From Flavobacteriales bacterium 33_180_T64 (lineage in GTDB: Bacteria; Bacteroidota; Bacteroidia; Flavobacteriales; Flavobacteriaceae), in NCBI GenBank assembly GCA_002162685.1, contig MAAQ01000013.1, positions 372,001 to 436,000 of the forward strand: a stretch of 64,000 nt of DNA. The letters are read 5' to 3'. A model generated the notes under the pieces. That model saw only the letters and a list, made by a program, of their open reading frames with translations, was not told where the DNA came from and did no database searches. A program made the position numbers and the translations under genes. Positions 1-8,095 of this stretch are shown piece after piece (position 1 is the first letter of the stretch; each line of letters begins with the position of its first letter).

Positions 1-1
1 T

Positions 2-373
2 AATGAAAAAGATATTACATATCAAGCCACGCGAAGTTCTGGTCCAGGAGGACAACATGTTAATAAAGTAAGTTCAGCTATTAGAGCTATTCACCAACCA
101 AGTAATGTACAAGTATTGGTTATGGATAGTCGCTCACAACATCAAAATAAAAAAATAGCAAAAATACGCTTACAAGAAAAAGTGAGCCAATTACAATTAA
201 ATGCATTGCAATCGAGTATAAAAAACCAATGGGAAAATCATTTAAAATTAGAACGTGGTAATCCCATACAAATTTTTAAAGGCTCAGATTTCAAAACAAA
301 TACTATTGTAAAAACATATAAAAAACAACGTAACGTATTAAAAAACGATTTGAGAGATCAATTAAAAAAGTGA
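2..373 (+). CDS. prfH: PrfH-type peptide chain release factor homologue (5' truncated)
   Basis: The reading frame is open from base 2, so the start lies outside the window. The visible part contains the catalytic GGQ loop of class-I release factors (codons at 47-55, in the context SSGPGGQHVNKV), which positions a water molecule for peptidyl-tRNA hydrolysis in the ribosome. The downstream block RSQHQNKKIA and the later LERGNP...FKG segment fit the PrfH branch better than RF1, RF2 or ArfB. PrfH proteins are stand-alone RF-like proteins often encoded beside the RNA ligase RtcB and linked to rescue of ribosomes with damaged 16S rRNA; rtcB would be expected upstream, outside the window. The C-terminus is lysine-rich, as usual for rRNA contact. 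Next gene on the same strand starts 24 nt downstream. Confidence 0.82.
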   Translation, partial: NEKDITYQATRSSGPGGQHVNKVSSAIRAIHQPSNVQVLVMDSRSQHQNKKIAKIRLQEKVSQLQLNALQSSIKNQWENHLKLERGNPIQIFKGSDFKTNTIVKTYKKQRNVLKNDLRDQLKK

Positions 374-397
374 TTTTTCAAACATAAAGGAATAAAA

Positions 398-940
398 ATG
401 GAAACAAACTTAATAAACAATTATGTTCTTAAAGCTATAGATGCTTACCCGTATGAGTTAGAAGAAGCTGTAGAAAATTTAAACTATGCTTTATCCTACG
501 AATCAAACAACGCATACGCCTTATACTTAATGGGACAAATACATGCCGAGCAGTTAGGAGATTTTGAACAAGCCAAAGTTTATTATTCAGAAGCGTTAGC
601 TAATAAAATGGATTTTCTAAAAGTATACTCAAAATATATACAAGTACTATTATGGAACGACGATTTTGAAGAGGCTCAAAAACTCATCAATTTCGCATTA
701 ACCGTAAAAGGAATATGTAAAGGTAGTATTTGGGAAAGACAAGGACAGCTTTTTGAAATGAAACAAGAGTATAAAACAGCAATTAAAGCTTTTAAAACAG
801 CAAAAAAAAATGGTTTTAATGATTGGTTCATAAGTCATATTAGTTCTGAAATTAATAGGGTTAAAAACAAGATAAAACCTAAGAAGAAAAAAACTTCAAA
901 ATCTAAAAAAGGGAAGCCTAAAAAAACTAAAAAAAACTAA
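398..940 (+). CDS. TPR-repeat protein with lysine-rich tail
   Basis: This 180-residue protein has no signal peptide. Residues about 20-135 are helical and contain TPR-like signatures (AYALYLMGQIHAEQLGDFEQAKVYYSEAL; ...WERQGQLFEMKQEYKTAIKAFKTA), so it is probably a protein-protein adaptor. The last 30 residues are almost entirely Lys/Ser/Pro/Thr and could touch nucleic acid. It lies 24 nt after prfH on the same strand, probably in one transcript, and ends in a clear intrinsic terminator whose stem overlaps the stop codon. Function unknown; the link to PrfH is by position only. Confidence 0.75.
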   Translation: METNLINNYVLKAIDAYPYELEEAVENLNYALSYESNNAYALYLMGQIHAEQLGDFEQAKVYYSEALANKMDFLKVYSKYIQVLLWNDDFEEAQKLINFALTVKGICKGSIWERQGQLFEMKQEYKTAIKAFKTAKKNGFNDWFISHISSEINRVKNKIKPKKKKTSKSKKGKPKKTKKN

Positions 941-971
941 AGTAGATCAACATTGATTGGTCTACTTTTTT
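939..971 (+). terminator. Intrinsic terminator after the TPR gene
   Basis: A 12-bp stem (AAAGTAGATCAA with TTGGTCTACTTT, one G-U pair) closes a 6-nt loop and runs into six T residues. It begins inside the stop codon of the TPR gene. It also shows that a TTG start at 957 for the next gene is unlikely, because that codon is part of the hairpin. Confidence 0.85.
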
Positions 972-1013
972 GTTTCAACCCAAAACATTAATTTCATCAT
1001 TAGGAAAAATCAA

Positions 1014-1721
1014 ATGCCCAACCAAAGAAACAGAGGAAAAAACAGTAATGACGATAGTCTTTTTGGCTCAAAAAATAATCGCCAAAAGTTTAAAGACGCT
1101 ATTGTTGACATGCGGTATTTACTAACTAGAGGCTATGCCGAAAAATCATCGTTGCAACTCGTTGGAAATAAATACCGCTTAAACGTTAGACAACAACAAG
1201 CAATTCAAGGTATGAGTGCATCTCAACAACAAATTGAAAGACGTACTGCTCATGTTGTTTTGTTTGAAAACATACACTCTAAAATCATTAGTATTGACGG
1301 ATTCAATCTTCTTATCATATTAGAAAGCACATTGTCTGGAGCCTTTATTTTTAAAGGTTTAGATAATGCATATCGCGATTTATCTAGTGTTCATGGTAGC
1401 TATAAACGTGTACAACAAACTGAAACAGCGTTGCTTTTGGTTGGTAATCTTCTCAGAAAAAATAAAGTGATTTGGGTGTTTGATAAACCTGTTTCCAATA
1501 GTGGACGGCTTAAAACCTTACTTCGAGAAACGGCAGAACAACATGGTTTTGACTGGGAGATTATTCTTGAGAATAATCCTGACAAAATCTTAGCAGAAAG
1601 TAACCATATTGTAGTAAGCTCTGATGCTTGGGTTTTAGATCGTGCTGAGAATTGGCTAAATCTTAGTGCCTTTTGTATTGAAAATCATATTCCAAATTCA
1701 AATATCATCCAATCTCAGTAA
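1014..1721 (+). CDS. DUF434 / DUF5616-like protein
   Basis: The ATG at 1014 is chosen because AGGAAAA lies just upstream and an in-frame TTG at 957 sits inside the preceding terminator. The protein is 235 residues. It shows the features I associate with the DUF434 family (RRTAHVVLFENIHSKIISIDG, then FNLLIILESTLSGAFIFKG and GLDNAYRDLSSVHGSYKR) followed by a second domain resembling DUF5616 (KNKVIWVFDKPVSNSGRLK, VVSSDAWVLDRAENW). Conserved Asp/Ser-rich motifs suggest a nucleotide or nucleic-acid related fold, but the activity is not established. The 3' end overlaps the convergent Gre-like gene by 17 nt. No signal peptide; cytoplasmic. Confidence 0.72.
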   Translation: MPNQRNRGKNSNDDSLFGSKNNRQKFKDAIVDMRYLLTRGYAEKSSLQLVGNKYRLNVRQQQAIQGMSASQQQIERRTAHVVLFENIHSKIISIDGFNLLIILESTLSGAFIFKGLDNAYRDLSSVHGSYKRVQQTETALLLVGNLLRKNKVIWVFDKPVSNSGRLKTLLRETAEQHGFDWEIILENNPDKILAESNHIVVSSDAWVLDRAENWLNLSAFCIENHIPNSNIIQSQ

Positions 1722-2166
1722 TTGTAAATTTCTGGTCTCTAAAACGAACTTCATCGCCTACTTGTTTTCCTAGTAATAATTTCGCTATTGGTGTCTGGGC
1801 TGAAATTGCATAAAATGATTGGTTTTCTTCTTTTAATTCTCCAGCACTAATCGTAATAAAATAATTTATATTAGATGTAAAAACTAAACTTCCTAGGCTG
1901 ATAATTTCTGTGGTTTTCGAAATATCTATTTTAGACAATAACTGATTAATTTTCTGGATTTCTGCTAATTGCTGGCCTGCTTTTTCGCGTTCCAATTGTA
2001 ACATAGCGCGTCCTGTTTCGTGTTTATCTCCAGCTGAACTTTTAGTTTCAGAGGTTAACGACTCTTGAATTTCATTAATTGTCTTTTGAATGGCTACTAG
2101 CCTATCATTTACAAACGCACAACACTGATTGTATAACTCTTGTTTTAATTGACTCTTATTCATCAT
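1705..2166 (-). CDS. GreA/GreB-like C-terminal domain protein
   Basis: A 153-residue protein with an N-terminal helical coiled-coil part containing SSAGDKHETGRAMLQLEREKAGQQL and a C-terminal FKBP-like strand region (ISLGSLVFTSNINYFITISAGEL; AISAQTPIAKLLLGKQVGDEVRF; ITEI). The second half resembles the GreA/GreB C-terminal domain that docks on RNA polymerase near the secondary channel. The N-terminal part looks too divergent to be sure it carries the acidic tip needed for transcript cleavage. Flavobacterial homologues are often mislabelled 3-oxoacyl-ACP synthase; nothing thiolase-like is visible. Its start overlaps the end of mtgA by 11 nt, so the two are translationally coupled. Confidence 0.7.
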   Translation of the reverse strand: MMNKSQLKQELYNQCCAFVNDRLVAIQKTINEIQESLTSETKSSAGDKHETGRAMLQLEREKAGQQLAEIQKINQLLSKIDISKTTEIISLGSLVFTSNINYFITISAGELKEENQSFYAISAQTPIAKLLLGKQVGDEVRFRDQKFTITEIG

Positions 2167-2860
2167 CGCGTTTAGGATAATTTAATGGTCCAAAATAGCG
2201 CATTTGCGCGATAATCCATGACTTTCTTCCTTCAATATATGGTGTTGCAGGGTTCGCTTTATATCGTAACGGGTTGGGTAATATTGCAGCAATAGCAGCG
2301 GCCTCTGGCTTTGTTAAATTGCTAGCCGATTTTTTAAACCAATACTGAGATCCCGCTTCAACCCCATAAATACCAGGTCCCATTTCTATACTATTAAGAT
2401 ACACTTCCATAATACGCTCTTTACTCCAAATAAGTTCTATCATAAACGTAAAATAGGTTTCAAGACCTTTACGTAACCAACTGCGTTTTGGCCATAGAAA
2501 AACATTTTTTGCAGTTTGCTGGCTAATTGTACTCGCTCCTTTTAATGATTTTCCTTTTTTATTACTTTCATAAGCCTTTTCTATTGCTTTTATATCAAAC
2601 CCGTGATGTGTTAAAAATAATTGATCTTCACTACAAATTACTGCTAATTGAAGATTTACTGAAATTTCCTCAATGGATACCCAATCATGTTTCCATCCTG
2701 TTTTATTACTTGTGTTAGAGTGTTCAATATTACGAATAACCATAAGTGAAGTTATTGGTACTGGAACCCATTTAAATATAAAGACAATAACTATTGAACA
2801 TATAAAAAGCCAAAACAGAGTTTTGAAAATGAATATAAAAAAGCGCTTAATCAATTTCAT
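2156..2860 (-). CDS. mtgA: Monofunctional biosynthetic peptidoglycan transglycosylase
   Basis: A GT51-family glycosyltransferase that polymerises lipid II into glycan chains at the outer face of the cytoplasmic membrane. From the ATG at 2860 the protein is 234 residues, normal for MtgA: one N-terminal membrane segment (about residues 7-33), then the GT51 motifs ICSEDQLFLTHHGFD (catalytic Glu78), GASTISQQTAKNVFLW, KERIMEVYLNSIEMGPGIYG and KPEAAAIAAILPNP. An upstream in-frame ATG at 2944 would prepend 28 residues lying inside the FAD gene and blocking the membrane anchor, so it is rejected. Lies 8 nt from the FAD gene and overlaps the Gre-like gene, forming one minus-strand unit. Confidence 0.9.
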   Translation of the reverse strand: MKLIKRFFIFIFKTLFWLFICSIVIVFIFKWVPVPITSLMVIRNIEHSNTSNKTGWKHDWVSIEEISVNLQLAVICSEDQLFLTHHGFDIKAIEKAYESNKKGKSLKGASTISQQTAKNVFLWPKRSWLRKGLETYFTFMIELIWSKERIMEVYLNSIEMGPGIYGVEAGSQYWFKKSASNLTKPEAAAIAAILPNPLRYKANPATPYIEGRKSWIIAQMRYFGPLNYPKRDDE

Positions 2861-2868
2861 ATATCTCT

Positions 2869-3978
2869 TTATGTCAAATCTGCTAACTCTTTTCCAATCA
2901 AACTTCCAATAGCAACTCCCATTCCTCCTAAGCGTACACCACAAAACACATTATTACTCAGTTGTTTTACAATTGGTTTTTTTTGTTTTCCTACACCCAT
3001 AATTCCGCTCCAGCGATGGTCGATTTCAAAAGGAGTATCTGGTAAAATCGTTGTCTTTAAAAGCGCTTCTAATTTGGTTTGAATACGTTTAGTTTGAGTT
3101 AAAGCTGTAGTTTCTTCACCTTTAAAGTCAAGGTTCCGTCCGCCTCCAAATAGAATTCTATCATCTATATTTCTAAAATAATAATAGCCTTGATCCAAAT
3201 GAAACGTGCCTTTAACATGTAAATTTTTTATTGGTTTTGTAATAAGCACCTGTGCTCTAGCTGGTTTTACTTCAGGAATGTTTAACGCTGAAGCAAAGCC
3301 ATTTGTAGCTATCACTAATTTTGAAGTCGAAAACTCAAATTGATTCGTTTTAATTTTTACGGTATTTAAATCTTCAGAAAAAGCTTTTACTGTAATATTA
3401 TTTAGGATTTTGATATCGTTTTTATACGCTTTATTGAGTAGTGACACCATCATTTTACCTGTGTCGATTTGGCCTTCAAATTGATTAAAACTCAAGGTCT
3501 CTTGACAGTTTTTAAAACCAAACGGATTATATTTAAAACTAAAAACATCTTGATTAAACAAAGGGGTTAAAAGTGTATTAATAACCTCTTTTTGCGCTTT
3601 ACACTCTTCTAATAAATCATCAGTATGAGTAAACAACTCAAAACCGCCTAGTTGCTGATAATTAATAGTATCATCTCCGAGTGTTTCTCTTAATAACTGT
3701 AAACCTTCAACGCGTTTTTGTACTAGTTGAAATACTTCATCTTCGGTGTGTGTTTTAAGATCATCTATAATTTCACTTAGACTTCCAAAACAAGCAAAAC
3801 CTGCATTTTTAGTACTTGCGCCTTGAGGTAAGGTGCCTTTTTCTAGAATTAATATTTTAGCTTTTGGAAACCGCTCTTTTAAATGCAACGCACAGCTTAA
3901 ACCCACAATACCACTACCTACAATAGTGTAGTCAATATTAGTAAGCCATGATTTTATTTCCCAATAACTTAAATTCAT
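2869..3978 (-). CDS. FAD-dependent oxidoreductase, DAO family
   Basis: 369 residues. The N-terminus has the dinucleotide-binding signature IVGSGIVGLSCALHL followed by the acidic end of strand 2 (LILEKG), then the DAO-type ASTKNAGFACFGS region where the isoalloxazine ring sits. The C-terminal half has YYYFRNIDDRILFGGGRN and HRWSGIMGVGKQKKP, and ends in the second FAD pyrophosphate motif (VRLGGMGVAIGSLIG). This is typical of amine or glycine oxidase-like flavoenzymes (glycine oxidase, gamma-glutamylputrescine oxidase). The substrate cannot be read from sequence. First gene of a three-gene minus-strand run with mtgA and the Gre-like gene. Confidence 0.85.
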   Translation of the reverse strand: MNLSYWEIKSWLTNIDYTIVGSGIVGLSCALHLKERFPKAKILILEKGTLPQGASTKNAGFACFGSLSEIIDDLKTHTEDEVFQLVQKRVEGLQLLRETLGDDTINYQQLGGFELFTHTDDLLEECKAQKEVINTLLTPLFNQDVFSFKYNPFGFKNCQETLSFNQFEGQIDTGKMMVSLLNKAYKNDIKILNNITVKAFSEDLNTVKIKTNQFEFSTSKLVIATNGFASALNIPEVKPARAQVLITKPIKNLHVKGTFHLDQGYYYFRNIDDRILFGGGRNLDFKGEETTALTQTKRIQTKLEALLKTTILPDTPFEIDHRWSGIMGVGKQKKPIVKQLSNNVFCGVRLGGMGVAIGSLIGKELADLT

Positions 3979-4106
3979 AACTCTAATGTAATGGTTTTTG
4001 TGTTAAGGATGGAGCAATTGTTGGAGCTCCTCATAGAGAGCGACTTGCGAGAGCCTGACTTTTACCTCAACACTTTGAGATAAAAGCACACCCAAATATA
4101 GAGGAT

Positions 4107-4139
4107 AAAAAAAACTCCGAAACATGAATTTCGGAGTTT
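4107..4139 (-). terminator. Terminator of the fabH-accB-accC unit
   Basis: A perfect 11-bp stem (AAACTCCGAAA / TTTCGGAGTTT) with a 6-nt loop is followed on the minus strand by a tract of T residues (complement of A at 4107-4114). It begins 5 nt past the accC stop codon. Confidence 0.9.
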
Positions 4140-4144
4140 ATATA

Positions 4145-5497
4145 TTAATCTTCTGGAATTGTCTCAATGACAAAGTCTTCCATAAATTTAGTGGTATAAT
4201 TACCTGCTAAATAATCTGGATGCTCCATTAATTGTCTATGGAATGGAATGGTTGTTTTAATGCCTTCAATAACGAACTCATCTAATGCCCGTTTCATTTT
4301 ATTGATAGCTTCCTCACGAGTTTGCGCAGTTGTAATTAGCTTTGCGATCATTGAATCATAATTTGGCGGAATCACATAACCAGCATAAACATGTGTATCT
4401 AAACGAACACCGTGTCCACCTGGAGCGTGTAATGTTGTGATGCGTCCTGGTGATGGCCTAAAATCATTAAATGGATCTTCAGCATTAATACGACACTCTA
4501 TAGAATGAAGTTTAGGTGTGTAGTTTTTACCAGAAATTGGCACTCCTGCCGCAACCAATATTTGTTCACGAATTAAATCGAAATCGATAACTTGTTCAGT
4601 AATTGGATGTTCAACTTGAATACGAGTATTCATTTCCATGAAGTAGAAATTACGATGTTTATCTACTAAAAACTCAACGGTTCCTGCTCCTTCATATTTG
4701 ATATATTCGGCAGCTTTTACAGCAGCTTCTCCCATTTTATCACGTAATGCCTTAGTCATAAATGGAGAAGGTACTTCTTCTGTTAATTTTTGGTGACGTC
4801 TTTGCACAGAGCAATCACGTTCTGAAAGGTGGCAAGCTCTACCTGTAGAATCACCAACTATTTGAATTTCTATATGGCGTGGCTCTTCAATGAGTTTCTC
4901 CATATACATATCATCATTTCCAAAAGATGCTCTAGATTCTTGACGTGCAGATTCCCAAGCTTCTTTTAACTCTTCGGGTTTCCAAACGGCACGCATTCCT
5001 TTTCCACCACCACCAGCAGATGCTTTAAGCATTACTGGGTAACCGGTTTCATCTGCCACTTTTATGCAGTCTTCAAAATCTTTAATAATACCTTCACTTC
5101 CTGGAACACAAGGGACTCCTGCAGCTATCATTGTTATTTTTGCATTTGCCTTATCCCCCATTCTATCAATCATCTCTGGAGTTGCACCAATAAACTTAAT
5201 ATCGTGTTCTTCACAGATTTTTGAAAACTTAGCGTTTTCTGATAGAAATCCATAACCAGGATGAATGGCATCAGCATTTGTAATTTCTGCTGCTGCAATA
5301 ATGTTAGGTATTTTTAAATAAGATTCACTACTTGAAGGTGGTCCAATACACACTGCTTCATCTGCGAATTTTACGTGTAAACTTTCGGCATCAGCAGTAG
5401 AATATACAGCTACTGTTTTGATCCCCATTTCTTTACAGGTTCTAATAACACGAAGTGCTATTTCACCTCTATTGGCTATTAATATTTTTTTAAACAT
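4145..5497 (-). CDS. accC: Acetyl-CoA carboxylase, biotin carboxylase subunit
   Basis: 450 residues, full length for AccC. It carboxylates the biotin of AccB using ATP and bicarbonate, the first half-reaction of malonyl-CoA synthesis. Visible in order: biotin carboxylase N-domain ([24 protein letters not shown]), ATP-grasp lid with the glycine loop [10 protein letters not shown] (about 160-170), [13 protein letters not shown], the [20 protein letters not shown] segment, [15 protein letters not shown] with the catalytic Glu/Arg residues, and the C-domain ([18 protein letters not shown]). It is the last gene of the unit, downstream of accB, with a strong hairpin in the 77-nt gap and a terminator just after it. 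Confidence 0.97.
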   Translation of the reverse strand: MFKKILIANRGEIALRVIRTCKEMGIKTVAVYSTADAESLHVKFADEAVCIGPPSSSESYLKIPNIIAAAEITNADAIHPGYGFLSENAKFSKICEEHDIKFIGATPEMIDRMGDKANAKITMIAAGVPCVPGSEGIIKDFEDCIKVADETGYPVMLKASAGGGGKGMRAVWKPEELKEAWESARQESRASFGNDDMYMEKLIEEPRHIEIQIVGDSTGRACHLSERDCSVQRRHQKLTEEVPSPFMTKALRDKMGEAAVKAAEYIKYEGAGTVEFLVDKHRNFYFMEMNTRIQVEHPITEQVIDFDLIREQILVAAGVPISGKNYTPKLHSIECRINAEDPFNDFRPSPGRITTLHAPGGHGVRLDTHVYAGYVIPPNYDSMIAKLITTAQTREEAINKMKRALDEFVIEGIKTTIPFHRQLMEHPDYLAGNYTTKFMEDFVIETIPED

Positions 5498-5513
5498 AAC
5501 TTAATACTATTTA

Positions 5514-5572
5514 AAATTTCAAATTCCAAATTCCAATAAATATTAGGAACTGTATTTTGGAATTTTAAATTT
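5514..5572. other. Long inverted repeat in the accB-accC gap
   Basis: In the 77-nt gap between accB and accC, 5514-5530 pairs with 5556-5572: 6 bp, one C/T mismatch, then 10 bp (AAATTCCAAA / TTTGGAATTT), enclosing a 25-nt loop. There is no T tract beyond it in the minus direction, so it is not a clean terminator. It may set mRNA processing or the relative expression of the two subunits, or be a copy of an interspersed repeat. Confidence 0.6.
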
Positions 5573-5574
5573 GG

Positions 5575-6057
5575 TTATGATGGGTCTACTAAAAATAACG
5601 GTTGATCAAATTCTACCGGAGAAGAGTCGTCTACTAAAATCTTAACGATTTTTCCTGATACTTCAGATTCGATTTCATTGAACAACTTCATAGCTTCAAT
5701 GACACACAAAACATCACCTTCTCCAATTGTAGATCCTACCTCCACAAATACTGGTTTATCAGGAGATGGTTTACGGTAAAATGTACCAATAATTGGTGAT
5801 TTAATTGTTATATATTTTGAATCTTCTGAGGCTGCTGGAGCTGAAGCTTGAGGTTCTGCTGCTACAGGAGCTACATTTGGCAAAGCTTGAGTGACAGGTT
5901 GACTCATTGGTATTTGCTGAACATAAGTAGGCATATCTGCCTTATCATCTGTACCTGTTTTAATGGTAATCTTAATATCATCCATTTCTAATTTAACCTC
6001 ACTTGCACCAGATTTGGCTACAAATTTGATTAAGTTTTGAATTTCCTTAATATCCAT
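5575..6057 (-). CDS. accB: Acetyl-CoA carboxylase biotin carboxyl carrier protein
   Basis: 160 residues. It carries the biotin that shuttles carboxyl groups between AccC and the carboxyltransferase. An N-terminal helical segment (DIKEIQNLIKFVAKSGASEVKLE) precedes an Ala/Pro/Gln-rich flexible linker (about 50-78) and the C-terminal biotinyl domain. The biotinylation motif EAMKLFNEIES places the acceptor lysine at 124, and the SPIIGTFYRKPSPD strand before it is the usual AccB signature. It sits 37 nt after fabH on the same strand, and 77 nt before accC. Confidence 0.96.
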   Translation of the reverse strand: MDIKEIQNLIKFVAKSGASEVKLEMDDIKITIKTGTDDKADMPTYVQQIPMSQPVTQALPNVAPVAAEPQASAPAASEDSKYITIKSPIIGTFYRKPSPDKPVFVEVGSTIGEGDVLCVIEAMKLFNEIESEVSGKIVKILVDDSSPVEFDQPLFLVDPS

Positions 6058-6094
6058 AATTATTAGTCTTTTTAATTAGTTAGTTAAAAGTTGG

Positions 6095-7090
6095 TTATGA
6101 ATTATAGGCCCATTTAAAGTAAATAGAGCCCCAAGTAAATCCGCCACCAAAGGCTGCGAATATAATTTTATCCCCTTTTTTTAATTGTGATTCGTAATCG
6201 TGTAATAGTAGAGGTAAGGTTGCTGATGTTGTATTCCCATATTTATGGATATTCATCATTACCTTTTCTGGATCTACAGCTACTCTATTTGCAGTAGCTT
6301 CTATAATTCTCTTATTGGCTTGATGTGCTGCCAACCAAGAGATATCGTTATGGGTTAAATTATTACGTTCTAAAATACGTTTAGTCACATCTGCCATATT
6401 AAAAACGGCGTTTTTAAACACTGTTTTTCCTTCTTGAAATATGTATTGCTTTCCTTCTTGAAATGTATCTGCAGTAATTGGATATGATGATCCTCCATAA
6501 GTAGCTTGAAGAAATTCACGTCCTTCTCCATTGCTTTTCAATAATTCATCTTGTAATCCTAATCCTTCATGATTGGGTTCAAATAAAACGGCACCTGCGC
6601 CATCTCCAAAAATAATACAAGTTGCTCTATCTTTATAATTGATAAATGAAGAGTTTTTATCTGCTCCAATAAGCAAGACATTCTTATATTTCCCAGATTC
6701 AATATAACTTGAAGCAACAGACATTCCGAAGAGAAAACTCGAGCATGCAGCTTCTAAATCAAACGAAAAAGCATTGACAGCACCTATCTTAGTTGCAGTA
6801 AAAGCTGCTGTTGAGGCCGCTTTCATATCTGGCGTAGCTGTTGCAACGATTACTAATTCTATATCTTTAGGATCAATTCCTTTTTTATCAATAAGGTCTT
6901 GTGCGGCTTTAATAGCTAAAAAAGAGGTTCCTTTTCCTTCTTCTTTAAGAATTCTACGTTCTTTAATACCTGTTCGTGAAGTAATCCATTCGTCATTAGT
7001 ATCGACCATAGTTTCCAAAATTTGGTTGGTCAATTTATATTCAGGTAAATAAGCTCCTACTCCTGTAATTGCAGCTGTGATTTTACTCAT
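6095..7090 (-). CDS. fabH: Beta-ketoacyl-ACP synthase III
   Basis: 331 residues, normal for FabH (KAS III), which condenses an acyl-CoA primer with malonyl-ACP to start fatty-acid synthesis. The catalytic triad motifs are all present: Cys116 in LEAACSSFLFG, His in WLAAHQANKRI, and Asn in HKYGNTTSATLPL. NDEWITSRTGIKERR and the C-terminal FAAFGGGFTWGSIYFKW are further family signatures. It heads the fabH-accB-accC unit, so primer condensation and malonyl-CoA supply are co-expressed. On the minus strand a near-consensus -7 box (TTACTTTG) lies upstream, in the 7091-7225 gap. Confidence 0.96.
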   Translation of the reverse strand: MSKITAAITGVGAYLPEYKLTNQILETMVDTNDEWITSRTGIKERRILKEEGKGTSFLAIKAAQDLIDKKGIDPKDIELVIVATATPDMKAASTAAFTATKIGAVNAFSFDLEAACSSFLFGMSVASSYIESGKYKNVLLIGADKNSSFINYKDRATCIIFGDGAGAVLFEPNHEGLGLQDELLKSNGEGREFLQATYGGSSYPITADTFQEGKQYIFQEGKTVFKNAVFNMADVTKRILERNNLTHNDISWLAAHQANKRIIEATANRVAVDPEKVMMNIHKYGNTTSATLPLLLHDYESQLKKGDKIIFAAFGGGFTWGSIYFKWAYNS

Positions 7091-7221
7091 ACTATATTTT
7101 TAAAATAGTCCTAAAAAGACAAAAAACGTCAAAAAAAAGGTAAAATTTTAATGAATTTACTGAATTTCGAACGAATATGACGCAAAGTAAGTCGTTTTTA
7201 AGACTTAGAGAAATTAAACAT

Positions 7222-7249
7222 AAAAAAAACGCTCAGTACTGAGCGTTTT
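7222..7249 (-). terminator. Terminator after rpmF
   Basis: A perfect 12-bp self-complementary stem (AAAACGCTCAGT / ACTGAGCGTTTT) with T-rich flanks on both sides; the minus-strand T tract (complement of 7222-7229) follows rpmF. It separates the yceD-rpmF transcript from fabH. Confidence 0.88.
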
Positions 7250-7269
7250 ATTATATGCGTGCATAATAC

Positions 7270-7473
7270 TTATGCTAAATTTTCTTCTTTTTCAGAGTTG
7301 TCAATCAATACTTGACCTCTATAATATAGTTTACCTTCATGCCAGTGTGCTCTATGGTAAAGGTGTGCTTCTCCTGTTGTAGGACACGTAGCAATAGTAG
7401 GAACAGATGCTTTATAATGTGTTCTTCTTTTATCTCTTCTTGTTCTAGAAATTTTTCTTTTAGGATGTGCCAT
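7270..7473 (-). CDS. rpmF: Large-subunit ribosomal protein bL32
   Basis: 67 residues. The start [21 protein letters not shown] is the standard basic bL32 N-terminus, followed by the [24 protein letters not shown] block seen in Bacteroidota. Only one cysteine remains, so this is a form lacking the four-Cys zinc ribbon. It lies 8 nt downstream of the DUF177 gene, a conserved pairing. Confidence 0.97.
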   Translation of the reverse strand: MAHPKRKISRTRRDKRRTHYKASVPTIATCPTTGEAHLYHRAHWHEGKLYYRGQVLIDNSEKEENLA

Positions 7474-7481
7474 TTTATATG

Positions 7482-8036
7482 TTATTTATCCGTTAATAGT
7501 TTTTTTAATGTATTCCAACGAGGATCTATATCCCCTGATGTTTCTTCTTTTTCTTCTAAGTCTTTTGGACTTAATTCTTCTAACTTTTTAAGTATTTCTG
7601 AATCTAATGTTCCGTCTTCAACTCCTGGGTGAACACGTTTTGCAGGCATTGACAATATGATTAATTCATATATATATTGTGCAATGTTAATTTCATATTC
7701 ACCATGAGGGACTATTAATATATCCTCAAACTCATCATTATAATCATCACCAAACTTAACTACAAGCTTAAAATCACCTTTTACGGTTTGATTATAAGGT
7801 TCATTAGTAAGGTCACAATTAACATTTACAACACCTGAAATTTCAAAATGTAACTCTAATAAGGTTGCTTTTTTTTCAAAAAGCATCTCAGTATTAACGT
7901 CTACATCATTAAAATCATCATACTCAAAATGTTCAAAGAACTTTTTATCAATCTGATAATCAAAATGATGCTTTCCTTCTTTGAGACCAATAAATGGTAT
8001 CTTAAATTCCTTTAAGGGCTTCATCATCGCATTCAT
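7482..8036 (-). CDS. yceD: DUF177 / YceD-family protein
   Basis: 184 residues. YceD proteins are encoded next to rpmF in most bacteria and are linked to 23S rRNA accumulation. Visible features are [21 protein letters not shown] at the N-terminus, the central [27 protein letters not shown] where other members carry the CxRCL-type region, and the terminal [10 protein letters not shown] motif that typifies bacterial DUF177 proteins. The N-terminus has three possible Met codons (8036, 8027, 8024); the one at 8024 (MKPLKEF) is equally good, because the predicted -7 box ends only 11 nt before 8036. Confidence 0.87.
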   Translation of the reverse strand: MNAMMKPLKEFKIPFIGLKEGKHHFDYQIDKKFFEHFEYDDFNDVDVNTEMLFEKKATLLELHFEISGVVNVNCDLTNEPYNQTVKGDFKLVVKFGDDYNDEFEDILIVPHGEYEINIAQYIYELIILSMPAKRVHPGVEDGTLDSEILKKLEELSPKDLEEKEETSGDIDPRWNTLKKLLTDK

Positions 8037-8046
8037 TTTGAGCCCG

Positions 8047-8054
8047 CAAATATA
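8047..8054 (-). promoter_or_regulatory. -7 element for yceD-rpmF
   Basis: TATATTTG on the minus strand, a perfect match to the Bacteroidota -7 consensus TAnnTTTG, immediately upstream of yceD. No TTG at the usual 19-21 nt spacing is seen. It favours the later ATG at 8024 as the start. Confidence 0.55.
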
Positions 8055-8095
8055 TAAAAAATTTTAATAAAAATGCGGTTATAAACAAAAAATGT

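Noticed and set aside
957-1013. TTG start at 957 for the DUF434 gene
   Set aside because: The codon lies within the stem of the preceding terminator; the ATG at 1014 has an AGGA-type site just upstream.
2861-2944. N-terminal extension of the transglycosylase from an ATG at 2944
   Set aside because: It runs antisense-free but inside the end of the upstream FAD gene, and would place 28 polar residues before the membrane anchor.
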